DNA of 64,000 nt from Verrucosispora sp. WMMD573 (GTDB lineage Bacteria > Actinomycetota > Actinomycetes > Mycobacteriales > Micromonosporaceae). Location: assembly GCF_027497175.1 (NCBI RefSeq), contig NZ_CP114901.1, forward strand, positions 1,612,001-1,676,000, written 5' to 3'. The notes beneath the pieces were generated by a model, which was given only the letters and a program-made list of their open reading frames with translations, was not told the origin of the DNA and made no database searches. How positions within the stretch are numbered: the stretch's first letter is position 1; each line of letters opens with the position of its first letter. The position numbers and the translations under genes are program-made. Of the stretch, positions 17,493 to 27,414 are shown one piece after another.

Positions 17493-19489
17493 GCGTACTC
17501 CTCGCCGTCGTCCTGCTCGTCGCGCTCGGCGTGGTGTTCATGGTCAGCCGGCTGTTCCGCAAGGTCGAGCAGGGCAAGGCCCTGATCGTCTCCAAGGTCC
17601 GGCGGGTCGACGTGACCTTCACCGGCGCGGTCGTGCTGCCCGTCCTGCACAAGGCCGAGATCATGGATATCTCGGTCAAGACGATCGACATCGAACGCAC
17701 CGGCAACGAGGGTCTGATCTGCCGCGACAACATCCGGGCCGACATCCGGATCACCTTCTTCGTCCGGGTCAACAAGACCGTCGAGGACGTCATCAAGGTG
17801 GCGCAGGCGATCGGCACCGCGCGGGCCAGCGACCGGGAGACGCTCCAGGAGCTGTTCAACGCGAAGTTCTCCGAGGCTCTCAAGACGGTCGGCAAGCAGC
17901 TCGACTTCGTCGACCTCTACACCAAGCGCGACGAGTTCCGCGACCAGATCATCCGGGTGATCGGCACCGACCTCAACGGCTACAGCCTGGAGGACGCGGC
18001 GATCGACTTCCTGGAGCAGACGCCGATGGCGCAGCTCGATCCGAAGAACATCCTGGACGCCCAGGGCATCCGGAAGATCACCGAGCTGACCGCGCTGGAG
18101 CACGTGCGGACCAACGAGTTCCGCCGCAGCGAGGAGAAGGAGATCACCCGGCAGAACGTCGACGCCCGGGAGGCGATCCTGGAGCTGGAGCGCCGGCAGG
18201 CGGACGCCGAGGCCAAGCAGCGCCGCGAGATCGAGACGGTACGGGCCCGCGAGGAAGCCGAGGTCACCCGGGTACGCGCGGAGGAGCGACTGCGGGCGGA
18301 GACCGCGAACATCCGTACCGACGAGCAGTTGGGCATCCAGCACGAGAACCGGGCCCGGGAGATCGCGGTCGCCGAGAAGAACCGCGAGCGGGTCATCGCC
18401 ATCGAGACCGAGCGGATCGAGAAGGACCGCCTGCTGGAGGTCATCGGCCGGGACCGGGAGACCGAGCTGAGCACGATCGCCAAGGACAAGGAGGTCGAGG
18501 CCGAGAAGCGGGCCATCGCCGAGGTGATCCGGGAGCGGATCGCGGTGGAGAAGACCGTGGCCGAGCAGGAGGAGAACATCAAGCGGCTGCGGGTGGTCGA
18601 GGAGGCCGAGCGGACCCGGCAGGCGCTGGTGATCCAGGCGGAGGCCGAGGCGCAGGAGAACCTGGTCAAGGACATCAAGGCGGCGGAGGCCGCCGAGGCG
18701 GCGGCGAAGCACCGGGCCCGCGAGGAACTGGTGCTGGCCGAGGCCCGGCAGCAGGCCGCCGAGTTGGACACCCGGGCGAAGATCCGGCTGGCCGAAGGCG
18801 TCCAGGCCGAGGCGGCCGCGGCCGGCCTGGCCGACGTGCAGGTGCAGGAGCGCAGCGCCGAGGCGATCGAGAAGGTCGGGCGCGCCGAGGCCGCCGTCGA
18901 GCGGGAGAAGGCCGTGGCCGCCGCCGAGGCGGTACGCGAGAAGCTGAAGGGCGAGGCCGAGGGCCTCACCGAGAAGGCCGCCGCGATGGCCGCCCTCGAC
19001 GACGCGACCCGGGAGCACGAGGAGTACCGGCTGCGCCTGGAACTGGAGAAGGAGGTCCGGCTGGCCGGGCTGGACACCCAGCGTCAGGTCGCCGAGGCGC
19101 AGGCCAAGCTGGTCGCCACCGGCCTGGAGAAGGCGAACATCGACATCGTCGGCGGGGACAGCGTCTTCTTCGACCGGCTGCTCAGCTCCATCTCGTACGG
19201 CAAGAGCGTGGACGGTTTCGTGGCCCACTCGGATGTGGCGAAGAACCTCGCCCAGCCGTGGCTCGACGGCACCGCCAGCTTCACCGACGACCTGGCCCGC
19301 ATGGTCGGCTCGATCGACAGCGCCGACGTGCAGAACCTCACCCTCTCGGCGTTCCTGCTGCAGCAGATGCGTTCCGGCGGCGGGGACAAGGGCAAGCTCC
19401 AGGAGCTGTTGAAGGCCGCGCAACGCCTCGGAGTGGCGGAGACCCCGGTCGCCGCCCTGACCGGGCCACGGCAGCGCGCCGGTGAGTGA
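17468..19489 (+). CDS. Flotillin/SPFH-domain protein (YqiK type)
   Basis: A 673-residue membrane scaffold protein. An N-terminal membrane span at residues 5-28 (GVLLAVVLLVALGVVFMV) is followed by a band-7/SPFH domain (about 30-210) and a long, highly charged Glu/Ala/Arg coiled coil (about 210-560) typical of flotillins. The C-terminal 100 residues are the less charged assembly tail. Flotillins form membrane microdomains. The downstream ATPase overlaps it by eight bases, so the two are made in a fixed ratio and probably act together at the membrane. Confidence 0.9.
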   Translation: MDVITTGIGVLLAVVLLVALGVVFMVSRLFRKVEQGKALIVSKVRRVDVTFTGAVVLPVLHKAEIMDISVKTIDIERTGNEGLICRDNIRADIRITFFVRVNKTVEDVIKVAQAIGTARASDRETLQELFNAKFSEALKTVGKQLDFVDLYTKRDEFRDQIIRVIGTDLNGYSLEDAAIDFLEQTPMAQLDPKNILDAQGIRKITELTALEHVRTNEFRRSEEKEITRQNVDAREAILELERRQADAEAKQRREIETVRAREEAEVTRVRAEERLRAETANIRTDEQLGIQHENRAREIAVAEKNRERVIAIETERIEKDRLLEVIGRDRETELSTIAKDKEVEAEKRAIAEVIRERIAVEKTVAEQEENIKRLRVVEEAERTRQALVIQAEAEAQENLVKDIKAAEAAEAAAKHRAREELVLAEARQQAAELDTRAKIRLAEGVQAEAAAAGLADVQVQERSAEAIEKVGRAEAAVEREKAVAAAEAVREKLKGEAEGLTEKAAAMAALDDATREHEEYRLRLELEKEVRLAGLDTQRQVAEAQAKLVATGLEKANIDIVGGDSVFFDRLLSSISYGKSVDGFVAHSDVAKNLAQPWLDGTASFTDDLARMVGSIDSADVQNLTLSAFLLQQMRSGGGDKGKLQELLKAAQRLGVAETPVAALTGPRQRAGE

Positions 19490-22400
19490 GCCGACCGCCG
19501 GTCCGGCCGCTGCCGGGCGTACGCCCGGCGACGCCGGACCGGCTCCGGCCGCACCCGAACCGACCGGGCCGGGGGCGGCGGACGCCGCTGACCGGCCGGG
19601 ACTGGACGACGGCAGCTACGAGGTGCTCCGTCGGCGGCTCGCCGCGCAGGCGACCGAGCTGGCCCGGCGGGCGGAGACGCTCAACGCCCGCCGACTGGAG
19701 GTCTTCGGCAGCACCGAGTTGCGGCTGCTGAGCACCGAGCGGATCCGCACCGAGCACAACTGCGTACCCCGGGACATCGTCTCGGTGGGCGGACTGATGC
19801 TGTTCGGCTACAACGTCTTCATCGGGTTGAAGCCGGAGACCTCCGTCGACGACGTCTTCTCACTGCACCGGTTCGGTCGCGAGTCCGGAAAACCCGGCGG
19901 GCCGGAGGTTGCCGGGTTCCGGTTCGACGAGGCGGGCCACGACGAGCTGCCCGGCCTGCTCCGCGACCCGCAGTTCGTCCGCGACTTCGGTGAGCTGTAC
20001 CGTTACTACCGGCAGGCCCGCCTGCTGCAACTTCGCCGGGTCGACGGCCGGCTGCTGGCGGTGTTCCAGACCGGGCCGCGCACCGAGGACATCCGGGTGC
20101 TGCGGTGGCGGGTCGGCGTCGACGGTGTGCCCGAGTACCTGGACAGCCGGGGCGAGCGGGACCATGTCTTCCCGCCGTCACACGACTTCGAGTGGACCGA
20201 GACGACCCGCGAGGACCACATCCTCGGCCGGCATCCGCACATCTCCATCGACGGCCAGGTCTTCGTGGAGACGGTCGGCGGCACGCTGACCGTGAAGGTG
20301 GAGAACAACACCGAGATCGGCGAGGGCATCTACAGCGAGCCGGTGGACGAGCCGTTGCAGAGTCTCGCCGACGCCGACGTGCACTGGGCCCGCGTGGGGC
20401 CGCTGATCCTGCTGCGGCTGCGGCCGTACAAGGAGACGCAGTGGCGGCACCTGGTGTTCAACACGCTCACCCGGGAGGTGGTCCGGCTCGACGGCATCGG
20501 CGTCGCCTGCCAACGGCTGCCGGAGGACCACGGCATCATCTTTCCCGGCGGCTACCACCTGGTCACCGGAGTCACCAGAACGTTCGACACCGACGTGTCG
20601 GACCTGGAGTTCGAGCGGGTGGTGCGCTCGCCCAACGGCGAGGACGTGCTCTACGTCTTCCATGCCCGCGCCGACGGCCGGAGCCTGCTGCTGCCGTACA
20701 ACGCGATCCGCAAGGAGGTGGCCGCGCCGATCCCGTGCCACGGCTTCTCGCTGTTCGACGACGGCACGCTCGTGGTGTTCCGGGCGGTGTCCGAGGAACC
20801 GACCCGGGTCCACCCGATGCAGGTGTGGCAGACACCGTACGTCTCGGACGCGTACGCGGCGGCGCAGCCGGCCGGCACCGGGCCGCTGGAGCGGGTCGGC
20901 AACGCCGATCTGGTACGCGGCATCTCGGACTGCCTCTCGGCGGCCGGGATGGTCGACGGCACCGCCACCGCCGGGGTCTACGAGGCGCTGATCGCCGCCT
21001 GCGCCCGGATCGCCGACCACTACCACTGGCTCGGCGAGGACGAACTCGGTGACCTGGCCACGCCGCTGGCCGGGCTGCGCCGCACCGCCGCCGCCGTGCT
21101 GGAGGAACACGAGAAGGTCCGTACGCTCACCGAGCAGGCCCGCGCCGAACTGGATGACAGCGCGGAGCAGATCGCCTCGCTGGCCCGTCGGGCGCGGGGT
21201 GAGGCGCCGCTGACCGCCGACGACTGGGTCACCCAGTTGGGCGGCCTGCGCCGCGCCAGGGGACACCTGGAGACGCTGCGGGAGTTGCGGTACGTCGACC
21301 ACGCCCGGATCGACGAACTGGCCGGTCGACTCGACGAGGAACTGGCGGTGGCCGGTCGTCGGGCGGTTGAGTTCCTGCGTCGGGACGAGGCGTTCGCCGG
21401 TTACCAGCAGGAGGTGGAGCGGCTCGCCACGAAGGCCGCAGCGATCGGCACGGTGGCCGAGGCGGGCACCGTCCGCGACGAGTTGGCCGCACGTACCGAC
21501 GGACTTCAGACCATCACCGACGTGGTCGGCGGGTTGGACATCGCCGATGCGACGGTCCGCACCGGCATCCTGGGCCGCGTCGGCGAGGTGCTGGGCGCGG
21601 TCAACCGGGCCCGCGCGGTGCTGGACAAGCGTCGCCAGGCACTGGCGGCGGCGGAGGGCCGGGCCGGCTTCGCCGCCGAGTTCGCACTGCTCGGGCAGGC
21701 GGTCACCGGGGCGCTGGCGGCGGCGGACACCGCCGAACGCTGCGACGAGCAGCTGGGCCGGCTGCTGCTGCGGGTGGAGGAACTGGAGTCCCGGTTCGGT
21801 GAGTTCGACGACTTCCTGACCGAACTGGCCACCCGGCGTACGGACATCTACGAAGCGTTCTCCTCGCGCAAGCAGGCGCTGCTGGACGAGCGGGCCCGCC
21901 GGGCCGATCGGCTCGTCGCCTCCGCCGAACGGATCCTGGTCAGCGTGCACCGGCGAGCCGGCACCCTCGGCTCGCTCGACGACATCAACACCTACTTCGC
22001 GGCCGATCCGATGGTGGACAAGCTGCGCGCGGTGGTCGAGGAGCTGCGTACGCTCGGCGACGCGGTGCGGGCCGAGGAGCTGGACGGCCGGGTCCGGGCC
22101 GCCCGCCAGGAGGCCGGGCGCGGCCTGCGCGACCGGCTCGACCTGTACGACGACGGCGGCGAGACGATCCGGTTGGGCCGGCACCGGTTCGCGGTCAACA
22201 CCCAACCGATCGACGTGGCAGTGGTGCCGGCGGAGGGCCGGATGGTGGTGGCGGTGACCGGCACCGACTACCGCGCCCCGGTACGCGACGAGGATTTCCA
22301 GCAGACCCGACGGTTCTGGGACCAGCTGCTGGTCTCCGAGTCGGCGCAGGTGTATCGGGCCGAGTATCTGGCCACCTCGATCCTGGCCGCCGCCGAGGCC

Positions 22401-24548
22401 GGCCGTGACGGCCCCGGTCTCGACGAGTTGCACGCGGCGGCGGTGGACGCCGACGGGCTGCGGGACCTGGTCCGGCGGATCGCCGAGACCCGCTACGACG
22501 AGGGGTACGAGCGCGGCGTGCACGACCACGACGGGGCCGAGATCCTGCGGGTGCTGCTGCGCCTGCACGCCGGTGCGGGGTTGTTGCGCTACCCGCCGGC
22601 CGACCGCGCCGCCGCCCAGCTCTTCTGGCGGTACGCCACCGACGAGTCGGCCCGGTCGACCTGGACGGCGCGCGCCGCCTCGCTGGCCCGGGCCCGGGCA
22701 CGGTTCGGTCGCCCGGACGGCGCGGACGCCGCCGACCTGCTCTGCGGCCAGTTGGCCGAGGCGATCGAGGTGTTCCTGCACGAGGCCGGACTGCCGGTGC
22801 CCCCCGGTGGCACCGCGCTCGCCGGGGAGTACCTGTTCGCCGAACTCGCCGCACCTCCGGTGCGCTTCGTGACCGGGGGCGGGGCGCGTGCCCTGCTGGA
22901 CCGGTTCCGCCGGGCGCTCGGTGGCCCGCAGTCCCGTTCCGCCCGCGAGTTCGACGACGACCTGCGGGCGCTCGGTGACGATCTGGCCGGCAGGTACCAG
23001 CTGGTCGACGCATGGCTGACCGCCTTCCTGGCCACCGACGACGGTGGCCTGTCCGGGTACGACCTGCCGGAGGCCGTCGCCGTCGAGTTGTGCGGCCCCG
23101 ACCTGGCCCGGGAGGACAGCGCGGCGACGATGACGGAGACGGTCGGCGGCCTGCTCGGCGCGCATCCGCGCATCGAAGGCTCCACTCTGGACGTGCGGCT
23201 GGACGAGACGCTGGCCCGGACCCGTACGTTCCGCACCGACCTGGTCCCGGCGTACCGGGACTACCAGCGGCGACGCAACGCGCTGGTGGAGGTCGAGCGG
23301 GAGCGACTGCGGCTGGAGGAGTACCGGCCGAAGGTGATGAACGCCTTCGTCCGCAACCGGCTGCTCGACGAGGTGTATCTGCCGCTGATTGGCGACAACC
23401 TGGCCCGGCAGCTCGGCGCGACAGGCGACGGCAAGCGGGTCGACCAGTCCGGCCTGCTGCTGCTGATCTCACCGCCCGGCTACGGCAAGACCACCCTGAT
23501 GGAGTACGTGGCCAGCCGGCTCGGCCTGGTCTTCGTCAAGGTCAACGGGCCGGCGCTGGGCTCGAAGGTCACCTCGCTGGACCCGGCGGAGGCACCCGAC
23601 GCCACCGCCCGGCAGGAGGTCGAGAAGATCTCCTTCGCCCTTGAGCTGGGCAACAACGTGCTGCTCTACCTCGACGACATCCAGCACACCAACCCGGAGC
23701 TGTTGCAGAAGTTCATCTCGCTCTGCGACGGACAACGCCGGATGGAGGGCGTCTGGGCGGGCCGGACCCGCACCTATGACCTGCGCGGCAAGCGGTTCGC
23801 GGTGTGCATGGCGGGCAACCCGTACACCGAGTCGGGCCGACGCTTCCGGGTGCCGGACATGCTCGCCAACCGGGCCGACGTGTGGAACCTCGGCGACGTG
23901 CTCTCCGGCCGGGAGGAGGTCTTCGCGCTCAGCTACGTCGAGAACGCGCTCACCGCGAACCCGGTGCTGGCACCGCTGTCCGGTCGGGACCGGGCCGACC
24001 TGGAGCTGCTGGTGCGGATGGCCCGGGGCGACGACACGGTCCGCGCCGACCAGCTGTCCCACCCGTACCAGCCGGTGGAGCTGGAGCAGGTCGTTTCGGT
24101 GCTGCGCAAGCTGCTGCGGGTGCAGCAGGTGGTGCTGGCCAACAACCAGGCGTACATCGCCTCGGCGGCGCAGTCCGACGACGCCCGCACCGAACCGCCG
24201 TTCCAGCTCCAGGGGTCGTACCGGAACATGAACAAGCTGGCCGAACGGATCGTCCCGGTGCTCACCGACGAGGAGTTGGAGGCGGTGATCGACGATCACT
24301 ACCTGGGTGAGGCACAGACCCTGGCGGCCGGCGCGGAGGCGAACCTGCTGAAGCTCGCCGAGCTGCGCGGCCGGCTCACCCCGGAACAGGCCGCCCGCTG
24401 GGCCGAGGTGAAGGAGGCATTCCAGCGCTCCCGGGCGCTCGGCGGCGCCGGCGACGACCCGGTCGACCGGGCGGTCGGCGCGCTCGGCCTGCTCGCCGAC
24501 CGGGTCGGCGGCGTCGCCGCCGCCATCGGCCGCGCCACCGACCGCTGA
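19482..24548 (+). CDS. Giant DUF3686-type AAA+ ATPase ('DNA repair ATPase')
   Basis: A 1688-residue protein. The first 500 or so residues contain beta-rich segments (VETVGGTLTVKVENN, FHARADGRSLLLPYN). A long helical, coiled-coil-rich middle follows (about 540-1280). The C-terminus is an AAA+ module: Walker A PPGYGKTT near 1330, Walker B LLYLDDIQH near 1390, sensor MAGNPYTESGRRF near 1445, then RVPDMLANRADVWNLGDV. The family is annotated as DUF3686 or DNA repair ATPase, but I know of no biochemical function. The GTG start at 19482 overlaps the flotillin stop. The 41-residue N-terminus is Pro/Ala-rich and disordered. An MoxR-like remodelling role at flotillin membranes is inference. Confidence 0.85.
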   Translation: MSEPTAGPAAAGRTPGDAGPAPAAPEPTGPGAADAADRPGLDDGSYEVLRRRLAAQATELARRAETLNARRLEVFGSTELRLLSTERIRTEHNCVPRDIVSVGGLMLFGYNVFIGLKPETSVDDVFSLHRFGRESGKPGGPEVAGFRFDEAGHDELPGLLRDPQFVRDFGELYRYYRQARLLQLRRVDGRLLAVFQTGPRTEDIRVLRWRVGVDGVPEYLDSRGERDHVFPPSHDFEWTETTREDHILGRHPHISIDGQVFVETVGGTLTVKVENNTEIGEGIYSEPVDEPLQSLADADVHWARVGPLILLRLRPYKETQWRHLVFNTLTREVVRLDGIGVACQRLPEDHGIIFPGGYHLVTGVTRTFDTDVSDLEFERVVRSPNGEDVLYVFHARADGRSLLLPYNAIRKEVAAPIPCHGFSLFDDGTLVVFRAVSEEPTRVHPMQVWQTPYVSDAYAAAQPAGTGPLERVGNADLVRGISDCLSAAGMVDGTATAGVYEALIAACARIADHYHWLGEDELGDLATPLAGLRRTAAAVLEEHEKVRTLTEQARAELDDSAEQIASLARRARGEAPLTADDWVTQLGGLRRARGHLETLRELRYVDHARIDELAGRLDEELAVAGRRAVEFLRRDEAFAGYQQEVERLATKAAAIGTVAEAGTVRDELAARTDGLQTITDVVGGLDIADATVRTGILGRVGEVLGAVNRARAVLDKRRQALAAAEGRAGFAAEFALLGQAVTGALAAADTAERCDEQLGRLLLRVEELESRFGEFDDFLTELATRRTDIYEAFSSRKQALLDERARRADRLVASAERILVSVHRRAGTLGSLDDINTYFAADPMVDKLRAVVEELRTLGDAVRAEELDGRVRAARQEAGRGLRDRLDLYDDGGETIRLGRHRFAVNTQPIDVAVVPAEGRMVVAVTGTDYRAPVRDEDFQQTRRFWDQLLVSESAQVYRAEYLATSILAAAEAGRDGPGLDELHAAAVDADGLRDLVRRIAETRYDEGYERGVHDHDGAEILRVLLRLHAGAGLLRYPPADRAAAQLFWRYATDESARSTWTARAASLARARARFGRPDGADAADLLCGQLAEAIEVFLHEAGLPVPPGGTALAGEYLFAELAAPPVRFVTGGGARALLDRFRRALGGPQSRSAREFDDDLRALGDDLAGRYQLVDAWLTAFLATDDGGLSGYDLPEAVAVELCGPDLAREDSAATMTETVGGLLGAHPRIEGSTLDVRLDETLARTRTFRTDLVPAYRDYQRRRNALVEVERERLRLEEYRPKVMNAFVRNRLLDEVYLPLIGDNLARQLGATGDGKRVDQSGLLLLISPPGYGKTTLMEYVASRLGLVFVKVNGPALGSKVTSLDPAEAPDATARQEVEKISFALELGNNVLLYLDDIQHTNPELLQKFISLCDGQRRMEGVWAGRTRTYDLRGKRFAVCMAGNPYTESGRRFRVPDMLANRADVWNLGDVLSGREEVFALSYVENALTANPVLAPLSGRDRADLELLVRMARGDDTVRADQLSHPYQPVELEQVVSVLRKLLRVQQVVLANNQAYIASAAQSDDARTEPPFQLQGSYRNMNKLAERIVPVLTDEELEAVIDDHYLGEAQTLAAGAEANLLKLAELRGRLTPEQAARWAEVKEAFQRSRALGGAGDDPVDRAVGALGLLADRVGGVAAAIGRATDR

Positions 24549-24566
24549 TCCTCGACGTCACGACTT

Positions 24567-24611
24567 GCGGCAATTGTGGCCTTCTCGCTTGGCGATGGCC
24601 CTGGTTGCCGC
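24567..24611. terminator. Hairpin between convergent ATPase and acyl-CoA ligase genes
   Basis: GCGGCAA (24567-24573) pairs with TTGCCGC (24605-24611), with an inner GGCC/GGCC pairing. It lies between two convergent stops. Confidence 0.5.
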
Positions 24612-24634
24612 TAGTCGCGGCGTCGCTGCGGACG

Positions 24635-26197
24635 TCAGCCGTAGTAGCGGCGTAGTTCGCGGGTGAGCACCTTGCCGGTGGCGTTGCGGGGCAGGTACCT
24701 CACGAAGACGACGTCGCGGGGCACCGAGAAACGGGCCAGGTAGTGCCGGACGTACTCGCGGACCGCCTCGGCGTCGAGGGTTTCGCCGGGGTACAGGGCG
24801 AGGAAGGCGGCGAGCCGCTGGCCGTAGTCGGGGTCGGGTACGCCGATGACGGCGGCCTCGCGTACCTGGGGGAGTTGGGCGAGCAGCTGTTCCACCTCGG
24901 CGGGGAAGACGTTCTCCCCGCCGGAGACGATCATGTCGTCGGCGCGGCCGTCCACGAAGAGCAGTCCGTCGGCGTTGACCCGGCCCAGGTCGCCGGTGTC
25001 CAGCAGGCCGTCGTGCCGATCCCGGTCGGGGCCGGAGGTGTAGCCCTCGAAGAGCATCTCGTTGCCGACCAGGATCCGTCCGACCCGGCCACCGGACACC
25101 GGCTGGCCGTCGTCGTCGACGATCTCCAGTCGGGTCCCGTGTGGCGGCCTGCCCGCGGTGGTGGGTGCCCGGCGCAGGTCGGCGGGGGTGGCGATGGAGG
25201 CCCAGGACGCCTCGGTCGAGCCGTACAGGTTGTAGAGCACGTCGCCGTAGGTGTCCATGAACGCCGCCGGGAGGCCGCCGGGCAGCGCCGAGCCGCTCAC
25301 CGCGACCACCTTCAGCGGCGGTCGGTGCTCCGGCGGCGGTATCTCCATCAGCCGTTGCAGCATCACCGGCACCGCGAACAGGGCCTGGCAGCGGTGCCGC
25401 ACCAGGGCGTCCAGGGTGGCGGCCGGGTCGAAGCGGCGGTGCAGCACGATGGTGGCGCGCAGGGCGAAACAGACCTGTAGGGCCGCGTACCCCCAGGTGT
25501 GAAAGATGGGGGCGGCGATCAGCACCCGGTCCCGGACGTGCAGCGGGATCCGGTCGATGATGGACACCAGCGGGCCGAAGCCGTTCGGGGTGGGTCGGCG
25601 GGCACCCTTCGGCGCACCTGTGGTGCCGGAGGTGAGCACGATGATCCGGCCGTCCCGTTCGGGCGGGTGGAGTTGACCGGGCAGGGCGTTGTCGATCAGT
25701 TCGTGCCGGGCCTGCTCGTCGAGGCGGTGCAGGTCCACCGGCAGCCCGAGGGTCCGTTCGGTGAACTCGTCGTCATGGACCAGGACCCGCAGTCGCTGCT
25801 CCTGCGCCACGGTGGCCAGCTGGGCCGGGGAGAGGCCGGTGTTCACCAGCACGGCGTCGGCGCCCAGCAGCGTGGCGGCGACGACGGTCTCGATCAGACC
25901 CGGGTGGTTGCGGCAGAGCACGGCGACCCGGTCGCCGGCCTGGACGCCGAGTGCGGCACGCAGCGCGCGGGCGAGCCGCATGGACCGGTCGAGCAGTTCG
26001 GCGTACGTCAGCTCGGTGCCCTGCTCGTCGACGACCGCGACCCGGCCCGGGTCCCGGGCCGCCGCCTGACGCAGTTCACCGGCGAGGCTCCAACCCCACT
26101 TGCGCAGCGTGCTGAGCTGGGATGCGACGCGGATCGGACGGCCCGGGGCGAGCAGGCCCCGCCGAGTCAGCGTGGTGACGATGAACGGCAGGTCCAT
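24635..26197 (-). CDS. AMP-binding acyl-CoA synthetase (FadD-like)
   Basis: A 520-residue adenylate-forming enzyme that activates a carboxylic acid to its CoA thioester. Motifs: IIVLTSGTTGAPKGA (ATP loop), YNLYGSTEASW, DTGDLGRVNADGLLFVDGRADDMI, SGGENVFPAEVE and the C-terminal catalytic lysine in RNATGKVLTRELR. The start at 26197 is one base after the stop of the acyl-CoA dehydrogenase gene (TGACATG), showing a tight operon with the next two genes. The mycobacterial-type N-terminus suggests a lipid or steroid-like acid substrate, but specificity cannot be read. Probably controlled by the TetR at 27934. Confidence 0.9.
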   Translation of the reverse strand: MDLPFIVTTLTRRGLLAPGRPIRVASQLSTLRKWGWSLAGELRQAAARDPGRVAVVDEQGTELTYAELLDRSMRLARALRAALGVQAGDRVAVLCRNHPGLIETVVAATLLGADAVLVNTGLSPAQLATVAQEQRLRVLVHDDEFTERTLGLPVDLHRLDEQARHELIDNALPGQLHPPERDGRIIVLTSGTTGAPKGARRPTPNGFGPLVSIIDRIPLHVRDRVLIAAPIFHTWGYAALQVCFALRATIVLHRRFDPAATLDALVRHRCQALFAVPVMLQRLMEIPPPEHRPPLKVVAVSGSALPGGLPAAFMDTYGDVLYNLYGSTEASWASIATPADLRRAPTTAGRPPHGTRLEIVDDDGQPVSGGRVGRILVGNEMLFEGYTSGPDRDRHDGLLDTGDLGRVNADGLLFVDGRADDMIVSGGENVFPAEVEQLLAQLPQVREAAVIGVPDPDYGQRLAAFLALYPGETLDAEAVREYVRHYLARFSVPRDVVFVRYLPRNATGKVLTRELRRYYG

Positions 26198-26198
26198 G

Positions 26199-27413
26199 TC
26201 AGCGGATCGGCATCCCGGAGATCGCCCGGGAGATGACCAGCCGCTGGATCTCCGAGGTGCCCTCGAAGATCGTGTAGATCTTGGCGTCGCGGTACCAGCG
26301 CTCGACCGGGTGGTCCCGCAGGAAACCGGCACCACCGAGCAGCTGGACCGCCTTCTCGGTCACCGAGACGGCCACCTCGCCGGCCTTGAGCTTGGACATG
26401 GAGCCCTCACCGGCGGTGAACGGCCGGTTGTTGCGCCCCATCCAGGAGGCCCGCCAGACCAGCAGTCGAGCGGCGTCGATCTCCATCCGCATGTCGGCGA
26501 GCGTGAACGCGACCGCCTGGTTGGTGATGATCGGTCGGCCGAACTGGACACGCTCCTTCGCGTATTCCAGGGCGTACTCGTAGGCGGCCCGGGCCACGCC
26601 GAGCGCCTGCGCGCCGACGGTGGGTCGGGACAGTTCGAACGTACGCATCGCGGCCTGGCCGGAGGCGCGTTGCCCGGAGCGGGCGCGGGCCAGGCGCTCC
26701 TCCAGCGCCTCCCTGCCGCCCAGCAGACACCGACCCGGTACCCGGACGTCGTCCAGGAAGACGTCGGCCGTGTGCGAGGCGCGCAGGCCGAGTTTGCGCA
26801 GCTTGCGGGTGGCGCTGAGCCCGGCGGTACCCGGCGGGACGACGAACGCGGCCTGGCCCCGCGAGCCCAGCTCCGGTTCGACGGAAGCGGTCACCACGTG
26901 CACTCCGGCGATCCCGCCGTTTGTGGCGTACGCCTTCTGCCCGCGCAGCACCCACTCGTCGGTGGCCTCGTCGTAGGTCGCCCGGGTACGCATGGCGGCG
27001 ACGTCGGAACCGGCCTCCGGCTCGGAGCTGCAGAAGGCGGCGACGGCCGGTGAGTCGGCGTCGCCGAAGCACTGCGGCACCCATTCCACGAGCTGGTCCG
27101 GGGTGCCCGCGCCGTAGATGGCGGCGACCGCGAGCGAGGTGCCGAAGATGCTCAGCCCGATGCCGGCATCGCCCCAGAACAGTTCCTCACTGGCGATCGG
27201 CAGCGACAGCCCGGTGGGGTCGGCCCAGCAGGTGGCGAGGAACTCGAAGCCGTAGAGCCCGACCTTCGCCGCTTCCTGGATGATCGGCCAGGGGGTTTCC
27301 TCGCGGGTGTCCCATTCGGCCGCGGCTGGGCGCACGACCTCGCGGGCGAAGCCGTGCACCCAGTCCCGTAGATCCCGCTGTTCCTCGTTCAGGTCGAGCG
27401 AGAACTCGACCAT
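26199..27413 (-). CDS. Acyl-CoA dehydrogenase
   Basis: A 404-residue flavoprotein that introduces the alpha,beta double bond in acyl-CoA. Visible signatures are AAFCSSEPEAGSDVAAMRTRA (FAD loop), KAYATNGGIAGVHVVTA, LGGAGFLRDHPVERWYRDAK and IFEGTSEIQRLVISRAI, the last with the catalytic Glu position. The start at 27413 is one base after the SCP2 stop, again TGACATG. It is the middle gene of an operon for activation and oxidation of an unknown acid. Confidence 0.93.
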   Translation of the reverse strand: MVEFSLDLNEEQRDLRDWVHGFAREVVRPAAAEWDTREETPWPIIQEAAKVGLYGFEFLATCWADPTGLSLPIASEELFWGDAGIGLSIFGTSLAVAAIYGAGTPDQLVEWVPQCFGDADSPAVAAFCSSEPEAGSDVAAMRTRATYDEATDEWVLRGQKAYATNGGIAGVHVVTASVEPELGSRGQAAFVVPPGTAGLSATRKLRKLGLRASHTADVFLDDVRVPGRCLLGGREALEERLARARSGQRASGQAAMRTFELSRPTVGAQALGVARAAYEYALEYAKERVQFGRPIITNQAVAFTLADMRMEIDAARLLVWRASWMGRNNRPFTAGEGSMSKLKAGEVAVSVTEKAVQLLGGAGFLRDHPVERWYRDAKIYTIFEGTSEIQRLVISRAISGMPIR

Positions 27414-27414
27414 G

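Noticed and set aside
20178..23165. Very long open frame on the minus strand opposite the giant ATPase
   Set aside because: It is the complement of a well-supported coding frame with AAA+ motifs. High-GC codon bias keeps antisense frames open. No domain was seen.
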